Shown in pieces: positions 11,701-22,749 of a DNA stretch of 64,000 bases. The notes beneath the pieces are model-generated. The model was not told the DNA's origin. It worked only from the letters and a program-made list of their open reading frames with translations, and ran no database searches. This DNA is from Schistosoma haematobium (lineage: Eukaryota; Platyhelminthes; Trematoda; Strigeidida; Schistosomatidae): assembly GCF_000699445.3 (NCBI RefSeq), contig NC_067195.1, positions 14,816,787 through 14,880,786 on the forward strand, written 5' to 3'. The stretch's first letter is position 1. Each line of letters starts with the position of its first letter. Position numbers and translations under genes: made by a program.

Positions 11701-12860
11701 TCGGCTCTCCGTTCCACCGAGGTGAGGTTAAGTGAGTGATCACACTAGGATCCTGTATGTGTGTTTCGGAGACACAGCGTACATCAATGGTATGAGATTC
11801 TAGGGTTTCAGCTAAAGAGGATGCGTACGTTGAAGGCTTCAATGTGTAGTTTGGAGCGAGGTTCCAGTAGACCTGGGGCAGCGTTTCGCGCACTAGAATC
11901 GTTGTACATGGCGACACTTGAGGAGAAAGCCGAAAGAGGAAGTTTGGAGTTAAAGGCCAATGTAGGAGGAATAGTAGGAATTGAGGGGGAGGTTGATTAT
12001 GAAAAGAGTGGTCTTGAGTGCTGTTAGAGGTATGAGGGCGGTTATCACTTCCCGGTTGCCCACACCGTAGAAGGTTTCTTCTGGAGGTACCTGAAAAGGA
12101 AATTGGGTTAGTGGTGGTCTTAGTGACCTGAGAGAGTGACCGCAGCGTCCAAGGGATAGCTGCTCAAGGCCGGTCGCACACGACCTTCCTGTGAGTAATT
12201 TTCGTTTTAGCTCCGCATTTGTTGAGACTGTAGATCATCAACGTAGATGATCTATATCGAAGTCACACCTTGTGGTCAGCACCTTACGTGGACTACCCCA
12301 TTGACGTATCAAGGTACCATAGATGCTTTGAAGACTGTACAACACAGAGGACGCTATTACAGCAATATATACAAGTGAGAGCGAGACCACTGCCGCATGG
12401 GTCAGTCCATGGCATACGATTAACTGATGTGCGTTGGTTGTCCTTGACCTTGTTCGATATTCAATGGCCCAACTGCTGGATGGTTTGGCTAGGGCTTAGT
12501 GACATTTCGCTGGCCCTACAAGACCTTACCGTCGGAGACGGATATCCGTGGGATAAGGCGAAGTGTGCATTTTTAGGGTCGACCGCTTCTAACCCCGCCC
12601 CTCCTTGTGGGAAGGAAGCGTCGCTGTCGTGCTGGTTGTCTGGAGGAATCACCTTACTGTTGTCACACCTCTGTACAGCCGGCAGTCGACTTCGCCTTCG
12701 GGCCTTCAGTTTGTTGCTTTTAGCCTTACCGCTCTTCAACCGACCTGCCTGACATAGTGGAACCTTGAGGAACGGTTGTTCTAGCCCGTATAGCTCGACT
12801 GCTTCATCACGATAGGCAAGCCCGACCACCTCGTCAAGGTAGCAACAACGGTCGGGAACA
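8743..12860 (-). mobile_element. RTE-like LINE, family A2, near full length, inactive
   Basis: On - the order is 5' UTR (12860-12200), an AP-type endonuclease, reverse transcriptase, and 3' UTR ending in a TGAC-type tail (about 8743-8757). Endonuclease blocks: [12 protein letters not shown] (near 11750) and [11 protein letters not shown] (near 11410), then [22 protein letters not shown] blocks: NQAGF/GRGCIDH near 10130, [15 protein letters not shown] near 10020, a degenerate YADD (reads RADD near 9770), FGMRFSPSK near 9680, and the C-terminal [19 protein letters not shown] (9240-9180). Frameshifts occur, for example near 11495, and there are several stops, so it cannot act alone. A repeat R2 copy interrupts the 5' UTR. 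Bases 10960-12190 are nearly identical to 45220-46450. Confidence 0.88.
12243..12522 (-). repeat. Dispersed repeat R2, copy 2, inside a LINE 5' UTR
   Basis: Extra block of about 280 b relative to the other family A copies, whose 5' UTRs join directly at the matching points (near 33607 and 46490). It aligns with 7100-7365 on the opposite strand. Next to its edge is a perfect 9-base inverted repeat (12231-12239 with 12246-12254). Confidence 0.6.
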
Positions 12861-12869
12861 TCTATCAGT

Positions 12870-15150
12870 TTAAGCATATGATAGCACATATATGATTGAT
12901 CCTATCAAAAGATAATTCGAGACAGACGACACCCACTTTCTTGTTGTAATCAAGGATAGGACTCTACGTAACTGCCCCAGTCAGCGGATTGGTGGTACGC
13001 GAATAGATCTTACTGAAACCGCTAAGTTAGGGAGAAAAATAGTCTATAGGTAGAAATCAGTTTCATACCAGAGATTTTACAACCTTTGGGGCATTTGAAA
13101 GGATCATTAAATCAGCCAGGTCAATAAGTCTGTGTTCATATGCGCGATGGTTACAGCAATTGACTACATTGCAAGGACCCAGGTGAAACAATTCAAATTT
13201 CAGTTCTTAATTCTAATACTAACAAGTTCACTATAGATTGATAGCCGCTAAAACTTCCGTATTTTTACATCCTTCCATGTCTAAGCTCTTTTAGACCCGT
13301 AAACCGTTGTCACGTTATTTATGATTCCATATTTATCGTTATTTAATTGTTTCTCTTTTAGTCATGCTTTGTGTCACTTTCAACTAAGTTATGTACACGT
13401 TGTAATTCACTACTAGTGTTAAACTAGTATCAAACATTTCAGGTGTATTATCTCATGGGTTTTGAGTCATGATTAAGTGGATTACAATAAAGAACTAATG
13501 TATTTTTTATCTTTATCTTCTAGTCAGATGTTCGGTTAGGGGTAGCTTGTGGACTATTGTGCTTGAAGGTTTTACTGTTGTCCATCGATCAATGTTTCAG
13601 TTGTTAAATAAGGTTACTGTCCCTACTGTCAGCATGGGCGAACTAATTGACAGTCACTTTGGGGAGAGTTATCATGCAGCTGATCCCCTGTAATTACGCT
13701 CTGACCAAAGGCTCCAACAATACTTATCTATGTACGTGTCTTTCCGACTATATCACACATTTACGACAGACTGTGTAGATCTCACGAGATTAATTTGATT
13801 GCAGTTATTCTTTCGATCGACACTCGAATTTTCGTCAAAATCACAATATTCCTCTATTAATCATTGTTTCTGCAAATTAGCCAGATTCATATACTAGCTT
13901 GTAATTTTGTTCTAAATATCAGCGTGTGATCATTTCACCACTTAACTTTGTTCCTATTTTCTGTTTCTGATGTTCTTTTCTACAAAATTACTCTTCACTG
14001 TAAAAACCAATACAAGAAATGATCTGATGTACGAATGACAGAGTCTATTCAAATTTTGAATTTTAGTTAGATGTGACAATTAAGCACCATTTGTTTTATA
14101 CCTTTACCCAGGTAAGTCGGTCTTTCTCCAAGGTTTTGAAGCTGACGAAACAGACTTTCAGACACATTCTTGATCAGAGATCAGCATAATCCAGTCATTT
14201 GAAATGTTAAAATGAGATAGTACGAAATGGATCGAAAACGAACAGTATCTAGTTTGTTTTAAGTAAGAGCTTTCATAATTATTCTTCAATCGACTCTGTT
14301 AATTCCACCTGATTTAGAAATAATACTATTCACCCATACTAAACAAATAGAACACTGCTAAGCCATCTTATTAAATTGTTAAATCAAAAGTTGGCTTGAC
14401 GATTCGATCGATGAATTTCTCAACTAATTGAATCTCGATTGGATCGTACAGTAATATGTGCGTCGTGTTTATGATGCACAAATGACTGCAAATAGTGTGG
14501 TTGTTTATACAGTCGATCATTATTTGATAGTTGGCCATTTCCGAATTCGTCAGCAATGCTAAATGCAGTCACTCTTTAGCTTCTATCTCCATATTTATCA
14601 TTATCTGACGAATGGTGACCAAGTAGTTGAATTTCGATCGTTACAGAGAGTGTGAGGACTTCTTAGTGTTGTGAAGATATTCTGAACTCATTGGCACATT
14701 AGGTTGCTTTAGTTTAACAAATGAACGGTACTAACGAAACAGACACCATATTCAACTTCGTATATCTCCGTCAGTTAACGACGTAAATGCAACATAGAAA
14801 TATAGATCTGAATACGAGTGTCACCAATATGTACACTCATTTTACCAATAAGATGAAGAGAAACAGATGTGAATTGTCAAGACAGTAAACCCGACTCACT
14901 ATGCCTAAGAATGACTTGTTTGTGTGTGGAAATACAGGTAGTGTGTGGAATTTGGACACTTAAGAGGACGGACAATCGATAGGACTAATGCGCAGGCATA
15001 CTCTATTTATTTATTTGAACACATAAATATTGATACAAGGGGCACTAAATATATATACGCTACACAAAACAATGTGAATGGGAAGAGAACTAAAGAAGAT
15101 AAGAAGTGTATAAGAAAAAGAAAATAACGATCACAGATTTGTGTAAGGTA
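12870..15150. other. No gene recognised
   Basis: No frame with family-like blocks, no convincing exon pair and no tRNA or rRNA signal. The region is AT-rich; open frames are short (60 aa or so) and compositionally random. Confidence 0.5.
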
Positions 15151-15153
15151 GTG

Positions 15154-15178
15154 TAATAATAATAATAATAATAATAAT
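15154..15178. repeat. TAA trinucleotide microsatellite, LINE tail
   Basis: About eight TAA units. Its position directly after the family B 3' UTR, and a shorter tract at the same place in the other family B copy, show it is the element's own tail. Confidence 0.8.
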
Positions 15179-16480
15179 GGGGGAAACAGGAAGATTCAAC
15201 CACTTTTTATGAAGGAAGTAAAAGAAGGTTCCAGCAGGATCGCCACTGGATTCTATTCTGAGCCATATCTGATAACGTCTCTAGCCACTGTGTTGCACTA
15301 TCTCTCGGACCCCAGCCAAGGAGTCGTAGAGGACCAACAGAAGCCAGTCCTTTGCAGCTTTCTTTCATACCACGACACCATGTCATACACTGACCACCTT
15401 TCCTCTTTTTCCAACCAGTCCCAAGGTCGGTAAATAATACACGACGTGGGATTTTCTGGGACGACACTCGTAGAATATGTCAAAGCCACCGGAGTCAATG
15501 TTTCAGGATGGTGACACCAATTGGATCATCGTCGCTGCCCCAAACACATGATGCCGAACCTCTGCATTACTGACATGGTGTTGCCACTGGATGTCAGCAA
15601 TCCTTCGGAGACAACGATGATCAAACACAGAGAGTCGTGTAACACCCTCAACTCTGAGAGGCCAGGTTTCACTAGCATAGAGCAAAACTGCTCTCATTGA
15701 CACGTTGTAGATCCGACCCTTTACAGCCAGACTGACATCACGAAGGCGCCAAAGGTGGCATAAGCCACTCTGGCTTTCACTATGAGTTCATTGGCCTCAT
15801 CACTCACGCCACCATCAGCACTTGTGCAGCTACCTAGATACACGGACTTCTCGACTACTTCTATCTGCTCACCATCCAGGGTGAGTACAGGATTAGAATC
15901 CTGCCAGTCTTGTAGAAGTACTTTGCACTTTGAAGGTGCGAAGCACATACCATACCTACGGACATTGATTGCCAACTGATTAAGTGCGGATTGCATGGCT
16001 TTGGCATTATCGCACAGTAAGACAATATCATCCGCATACTCAAGGTCGAGAAGTCTTTCTCCAGGCAACCGATCCACACTGCCATTATTTACATCCATCA
16101 GAGCCGTTTCCAGAATGTTGTCGATGGCAAAGTTGAAGAGGAATGGTGAGATTGGGCAACCCTGCCTAACCCCACTTTCAAAAGCCATTCTATTGATTTG
16201 GAAATCGGGCATCAGCTGAGTCTTTCATCCGGTTCAGCAACATTATTGAAATCTTAACCCGGTACTGACAGTAGCGTGATCCATCTGTAGTATTCACAAG
16301 TATTAAAATCAATTTTGCTCTTTTTTTGTGAGGCATTCATCGTTTCAGTCTGCTGATACTTGCGTTTCCCACAAATGTTTCTGAAGAGAACGTCAGACAT
16401 CTTCACACTTGTTTGTGTATCTGACATCAATGCTGACTGATCTTCCCACTTCACCCCTCTTGATTTTTCTGACAACCTTG
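15154..16480 (-). mobile_element. RTE-like LINE, family B, RT and 3' end
   Basis: On -, frame 16212-15721 encodes the RT palm: [39 protein letters not shown] (intact YADD), RRYGMCFAPSKCKVLLQDW, VYLGSC. Then come VRAVLLYASETWPLRVE, FDHRCLRRIADIQWQHHVSN and VGPLRLLGWGPRD, in shifted frames. Upstream YYRWITLLSVPG (near 16260) is motif-1-like. The 3' end is followed by an (ATT)n/(TAA)n tract at 15154-15178, as in the + copy at 27439-27452. The segment 16300-16475 between linker and RT has no counterpart I recognise. Stops and frameshifts make it inactive. Confidence 0.85.
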
Positions 16481-18460
16481 CTAATTCACCCTATTGTTGG
16501 TTAAACTTCATTGTGAAAGGCTCTCTGTGGGCCTAATAGGTGCTTGATGGGTTCAGTGGCGTTGATCTTTAGAAGAGATCTTCAATGTTCTATGTTTGCT
16601 TTCAGCGTTTCTGATTACCAGTGATAAGTTCAGTTTCTCTCACTTTGGCTGGTGTCTTTCGTTTGATGTTTTCTATCAGGCTGATTGATATTATAACGTA
16701 GTTCTTTATTTTTTTCTTCTCTTGTCACTTGTTGTTCTATATTTCTCAGGTCTTTTAGATTGCAGCGGTAAATAAATCCTCAAAATAAATAGCTCTATAA
16801 GTCTTCGTTATTGGATGCTGACCACATTAGTTTTAGTGCACTCACCTAGGTGAAGACGCTCGGTCATTCATCCGCACCAGATCACGAGTGGGAACGCCGT
16901 GTCTCAACAACCCCTGCAATCGCTAGCCAGATTAGATCAGACAATAATCGATATATTGATAGCTTATCAAACATACCTTCAAACCTCTTCGCTTCTGTCT
17001 TTTGATTTCACTTGGTGGGTACGATTCATGATGGGAGGTGTTGCTGGTTAAAGCGTTTTCAAACTCCGAGTACCTGTGGCATCTTTACGATATTTCTGCT
17101 TTCTAACCCAGATTGGGTTAACTCTTTTTCTACACATATATATAGGACTCTGTTCTGAAGTTTTCTGCTATTGTTTTGCCCGTTGTTGACGAGTTGGTTG
17201 CCGAAATCTTCTTTTGACAGCTTCCTCAAATTCGCTGAGTTTGTTAACATCTCGAAGGAAGAGTATATTATACAATGTAACGCTGTCTGTTAAATTTCAC
17301 AACGGTTCTTCAGCTTTAGCGTTAGCTTCTCCACCAAACGTTTGTTGGTTAAAACCATATAAGCTCCTCACTAGATATATGTGTCTTCGTAGACCTGAAT
17401 TTTTGTTAATTAAGCATGGTTGGTCTGGTTTTCCATAACATATTCCGGTGTAATCCATGTATCCTTTGTGTAGACATGTTGCTACGTGTAGTCTTCTGTT
17501 GGAAGCACACAGACCAACCAGTTTCTCACCGTTTGGACTCATTTCTTTTATTGATGTCACTTCATTATTTTTCGTAACCAACGTTATCCATTTTTTGTTG
17601 ATGCGCGCCGTTGGATCACATGCATTGTGATCTTTTTTTTGTTTTGAAGAATATTTTGGTGATCCTTGAGGCATGGGATTCCCAATCAATGAGAAGGTTT
17701 TGTACTTCTTTTGGAGTGCACTGGTGAAACCGATTGTATGGGCTAGGCAATTCATTTTTCCTGACCGGAATTGTGTTCCCCTCACAGAGCTAGTCTTCTC
17801 TGTTTAGATCGTAACGAATAAGTGTCACTCATTTCAAGCATGACCTGGTTGAATCTGTGGCATCTTAGGAAAGATGGGTAATAGCTAATTGTAAACCCTC
17901 GATTAAGATTAAAGATTCATAGATAGTATAATTGTTTGATTCCTTGTGTCGTATAAGCATTAAATTTCCCATGTTTCCATATCAAGTGTTGAGATGTTCA
18001 TGTGTTTGAATTAGCAACCCTGTATTCCACATGCTCCACGTGCTGTTTCACAAAGCATATCACAAACATGTTAACAACTAATTCACTGCAAAATCAGTGT
18101 TAAATATGTCATTCACAAACCCTTTCATTTCCATCGCTGTTTGGATGGCCATCTCAGTCTTCTACATTATCCGGAAATCCAATGTACCTCTAGTAATTGT
18201 TGCTGTGGTTGTCAGAAGGAACAATGGTCCCATGGTGTCTGGGGAGTCTTGATTTTCATCATGAAGCCCCACATCCTTTGTATATGAAGAAACTTTAACA
18301 TCCGGGACATAAGTTAAGACAGTAAAATGATCTCCGGTGAGCGTTTTTTAGGCAAAGTGCACTTCATTGGGGAGGAATCCTTAACTCAAGGCACCTTTTC
18401 CCCCTTCAAATGGGTTGGGAGTTGGTAGTAAGTCTACAAGAACTCGGAGTGAACAACTGG
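16480..18460 (-). mobile_element. RTE-like LINE 5' half: 5' UTR and endonuclease, decayed
   Basis: On -, frame 17785-17297 carries endonuclease-type blocks (SPNGEKLVGLCASNRRLHVA, then HKGYMDYTG), equivalent to NGERFANLCAFNKLVIGAT in the family D copy at 21270-21230. Near 18180-18240 TTTATITRGTLDFRI matches the N-terminal start of this endonuclease lineage (family knowledge), and 18340-18440 looks like its 5' UTR. Probably the 5' half of the same insertion as 15154-16480, though a composite of two insertions cannot be excluded. Confidence 0.6.
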
Positions 18461-18974
18461 ACACGGACAAAATACAACATTCTGTTCCATTGTAATTGAC
18501 TTCTTTATCTGCCCTGGGGTCACTTCATAAAAGACACTTGTTAGCCGCCATCGCCTAATCCAGTCGTTTATAAATCATTTATAAATACACCCAAAAACTG
18601 TTTAGTTGATATTGAATCCTTTACTATATTTGCTCCAGTCATGCCCAATATGGAGTGCATTCTGGTGAACTATAGTAGACCTAACGGTATATACTCTGTC
18701 GAAACATAAAGTTTAACATAAATTAAACACGAAGTGCGTAAATAAAATTCACAATACTCACACAACTGTACCTCAGGTAAATATAGATAAGCCATACGAA
18801 ATTGTGCACAATGAAGATACTGTTAGACCGATGCCCGTAGTTTTCTTTCTAGGATTCACCCTGAGCAGGATATGCTATTTTTTCTCGAGATCACGAAAGA
18901 CAACTCATATCAGGAACATTTGCATATACACTACATATTTTCTACTGTGTGATAAGAATTCAATCTAACATGTC

Positions 18975-21900
18975 CACAGCATATATGATCATATGCATCT
19001 CCAGTTCTATCCCATTTTTGTTCATTTTTCTCATGTCTGTCTCTATTTCTCGGCGTAATGAGTTTTTTGGTGATCCTCTCCTCCTTTGGCTTTAAGAATT
19101 AAAAGTGAGGGCTTGTCTTGTGACACAGTTGGGTGCTTTCATCAATGTGTGTCCTATCCACTTCCAGCGCTTCTTCCTGATTTCTTTCCCCTGTGATCTG
19201 TATTGTTCTCTCTCACAGTAGTTTGTTGCTGATAGTGTCTGACCAACGGATGTGAAGTATTTTGGTGTAGACAACTAATAATAAACACTTGTATCTTCTG
19301 AATGATGGCTTTCGTAGTTCTCCAGGCCTCCGCCACATACAGTAAAACTGTTTTGACACTTGGTGTTGGTTGAAAGTTGTTTTGAGTTCCGGACGTTCTT
19401 CAGTTGTAGATATGCTGCTCTTGCTTTGCCGATCCGCGCCTTCACATCTGCATCAGATCCACCGTGTTCATCAACGATGTGAAGGTCTTTACATCTTCCG
19501 AATCTTCTCCGTCAAATGCGATTTGATTGGTGCATGCTGTGTTGCATCAGAGAATCTTCCTTTTCCCTTCGTGTATGTTGAGACCTAGTGCTACTGGGGC
19601 TGCTACTACACTGGTTGTCTTCTGCGTTTGTTGTTGCGTGTGCGATAGAAGAGCTAGATCGTCCAACTGCATCCTAGATGTCCACTGTATCCCATGCTCC
19701 CCCTCAGATGTTGATGTCTTCATGATCCAGTCGATCACCAGGAGGAAGAAAGGGTGAGAGTAAGCCACCTCGTCTGACGTCGGTCTTTACTTCGAACGAG
19801 TCTGCTACCTGTCCCCCAAGCACGATTCCGCAGTTTAATCTATCATAGGAATTCCGTATGATACTGACTATCTTCTCAGGTATGTCGTAGTGTCGAAGAA
19901 GCCTTCATAGTGTTGTCCTATCCACGCTATCAAGTGTTTTCTCGTAGTGAATAAAATTGCTGTAGAGTGATAAATTTCATTTAATTGATTGTTCCACAAT
20001 GATCCGTAGTGTTGCAATTTGGTCTGTATACGATCGATCCTTACGGAATCCAGCCTATCGGTCTCGAAGTTGGGCGGCTGCAGAGCCCTTCATTCTGCTT
20101 AGCAATACCCTGTTGAAGACTTTTCTTGGTATTAAGAGAAGAGTGATGCCTCTGTAGTTATCACACATGCTGAGATCACCTTTCATTGGTATCTTGATGA
20201 TGTGCCTTTCTTTCCAGTTTGTTGGTACTTGTTCTTCGTCCAAAATCTTGCTGAAGAGAATGTGAAGTATCCTTGCAGTTACTGCTACATCTACTTTCAG
20301 CGCCTCTGCTGGAATGCTGTCTGATCTTGTTGCTTTGCCGCTTCTGACTCGTCTGATGGTCGTGGCGATCTCTTCAATTGTTGGTGGGCGAACATCGATT
20401 GGGCGGTCCGTGGGCGCTACTTCGATGTTGGGTGGGTTCAGTAGAGCTGGTCGATTCAAGAGTTCTTTGAAATGCTCTACCCACCTGTAACTCCGTTCTT
20501 TAATGTTGGTGATTACTTTTTCCTCCTTGCTTTCCACTAGTCTTTCCGGTTTGCGACAATTTTCAGAGAGTTTCTTTGTCGTGTCATACAGTTGTCTTAT
20601 GCTTCCTTCTCTTGCAGCCTTCTCCGCCGTCATTGCCAAATCTTCCACATCTTTACATTTGTCAGTTCTGATGTTCCTCTTCACTTCCTTGTTTGCTTCT
20701 GTGTATTCAGCTTGTGCCTTGGCTTTCTCTACTCTTGTCCGGCTGGTATTGATTGCTGCTCTCTTGTTCCTCCACCTTGAATCATATCCAGTGTATCAAC
20801 AGTGATCCATTCCTCGTGATAGTGCTTCTAGTGGCCCAGAACCTCATGACATGTTGAAGTGATTGCCTCATTTATCCCTTCCCAGTTGCTCTCTATGGTA
20901 GTTCCCTCTCCATTAAGTAGATCATGGAAGGCCTGGAACCTATTACTGAGGGCCGTCTTGAATTTGTTGAGTTTATCAGTATCCCGAAGAAAGGTGTATT
21001 GGATTTTTGTGATGTTGTCCGCCCCGTCGTCTAGTGCTTCTCGAGTTTCAATCTCATCTTGGCGACCAGCAAGAGATCTGAGGCTATATCAGCCCCTCTT
21101 TTGGTTCTCACATCCTCTATCGTCCTCCTGAAACCTTTGTTGATGCAGATATGGTCGATTTTGTTACGTGTAGTGTGATCCGGTGAAATCCATGTGGTTT
21201 TGTGTATGTGTTTATGTGACAATATAGTGGCGCCTATGACGAGTTTATTGAAAGCACATAGGTTTGCAAATCTCTCACCATTTTTGTTTCTTTCTCCCAG
21301 TCCATGTCGTCCCATGATATCTTCATATCCGATGTTGTCCATTTCAACCTGAGCATTTAGGTCTCCCATCAGAGTAGTCGATTCCTTTGTTGGGCAGTTC
21401 TGGACGATTGACTGCAGTCTATTGTAGAACTGATCCTCAACGTCCTCATTATAGTCGTTGGTAGGCGCATTGCATTGAATACTGTTCATTGTAATGCCCT
21501 CTTCCTTTGTTTTGAAAAAGGCTTTGATGATCTTTGGCCTGTGAGATTCCCATCCTATAAGTGCATTTTGTGCTCGTTTGTACAGAATCAGTGCAACTCC
21601 TTGTGTATGTGGAGCATTTTCTTCTTCATGGCCGAAAATAACAAAAGCTCCCCTGGAGGTAGTCGTTGTTGTCCAGCCTGCGTCCAATGCGTTTCACGGA
21701 TTCCAAGCACCTCCAGGTTGTATCTCCTCATTTCTGCAGCAATTTGGAAGATTCTCCCGGTCTCCCACATTGTACGAGCATTCCACTACCTAAATGAATG
21801 GTTACCCTTGTTGTCAAAAGAGATATCAGCTTCGTGACTTCCAAAAGAACTCGGTTTTCACCATGGGGCGTCATAACATCTCTAAATGAAGACATGACTC

Positions 21901-22065
21901 CCAGGGCAGAATTTAAATAGTTTGAACTATTTTTTCTGGTTGGCGTTTTTTATGCGAGTTGGTTTTCTACGGGATGGGGTCGCTAACCTCATGCCCAACC
22001 CTTCCCTTTATTCGGGCTTGGGACCGGCGGTAGCCCCAGAGGGGCCCCAGGCGAGGTAACCATTA
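18975..22065 (-). mobile_element. RTE-like LINE, family D, near full length, inactive
   Basis: On -: GC-rich 5' UTR (22065-21900); endonuclease with GIRETHWTQAGQQRL (21710), HTQGVALILYKRAQNALIGW, MGDLNAQVEMDNIGYEDIMG, NKIDHICINKGFRRT and a SDLL where the family has the catalytic SDH; linker; RT with RWVEHFKELLNRP, CDNYRGITLLLIPRKVFN (20160); palm residue blocks LVIDWIMKTSTSEGEHGIQW near 19740; C-terminal [18 protein letters not shown] (19170) and RRGSPKNSLRREIETDMRKM (near 19060). Loss of the SDH histidine plus several stops and frameshifts indicate a dead copy. A 3' fragment of the same family is on + at 56180-57440. Confidence 0.85.
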
Positions 22066-22339
22066 TTTATACTATCCTTTAAATTGTAGTTCGATACTAA
22101 ATCTCACTGACTATGTGAAGTTGCATGTCCAATTATGTAAGTCTGTCACAGTTTTTTGTACGTATTTTTGTTCAAAAAACTGTCTCATATATTTTGGTTA
22201 CACAGTATCATATTAATTCTAAATGTTGTCATTCCTCTTTAAAACTAAATACCGCTACATTCTGCAATTTTGACTAATACCAGCTTACATTACCCATGTT
22301 GTTCATTTGATACTGAATATAAACAGATCCAGATTGCTT

Positions 22340-22745
22340 TTTAGAATTATGGTCTACTTCGTTATTAGTACCACTCCAATAATAGACTCAACCCTAAATT
22401 TGTAGATTTGTCACGATGTAACTGCTTAATCTGCAAGGTCTTGCGTGGAAGTCACACCATCGTTTGCCCTGACTCATCGTGTTGTAATAGTCATCAATAT
22501 ATGATGAAGAACACATGTAAGCTGGAAATAGAAAAATATATTTCGTATGGGTAAAGGCTATTTTATATGAGTATGACCACGCCTACAAGATCGAGCCATG
22601 CGATCCAATGAATTTAAATTTATTGAATTCATTCTTTCCTCCTTCTCCTTCGCTGGGTTTTTATCTGCATTAAATGCTGAATAACTATTTTCCCAGTTGT
22701 CTCATGTTCAGCTTTGAGGATTGTGGTTAGGACCCAACGTCACTA
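22340..22745 (+). repeat. Dispersed noncoding repeat R1, copy 1
   Basis: About 400 b align on the same strand with 57705-58110. Shared blocks in order: TATGGTCTACT, ATTAGTAC, AATAATAGAC, TGTAGATTTGTCA, TGGAAGTCACA, ATGATGAAGA, GACCACGCCT, TCGAGCCATGC, ATCTATTTTCC-like and TGTTCAGCTTTGA. No frame is conserved between copies. Could be a solo LTR or an unclassified element. Confidence 0.65.
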
Positions 22746-22749
22746 TATG

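Noticed and set aside
12270..12889. 160-aa and 142-aa open frames on + and -
   Set aside because: They run across the R2 repeat and the 5' UTR of a LINE, so they are not host genes.
16254..16475. Open frame on - with SEKSRGVKWEDQSALM before an RT motif
   Set aside because: It lies inside the family B LINE, and a separate inserted gene cannot be shown.
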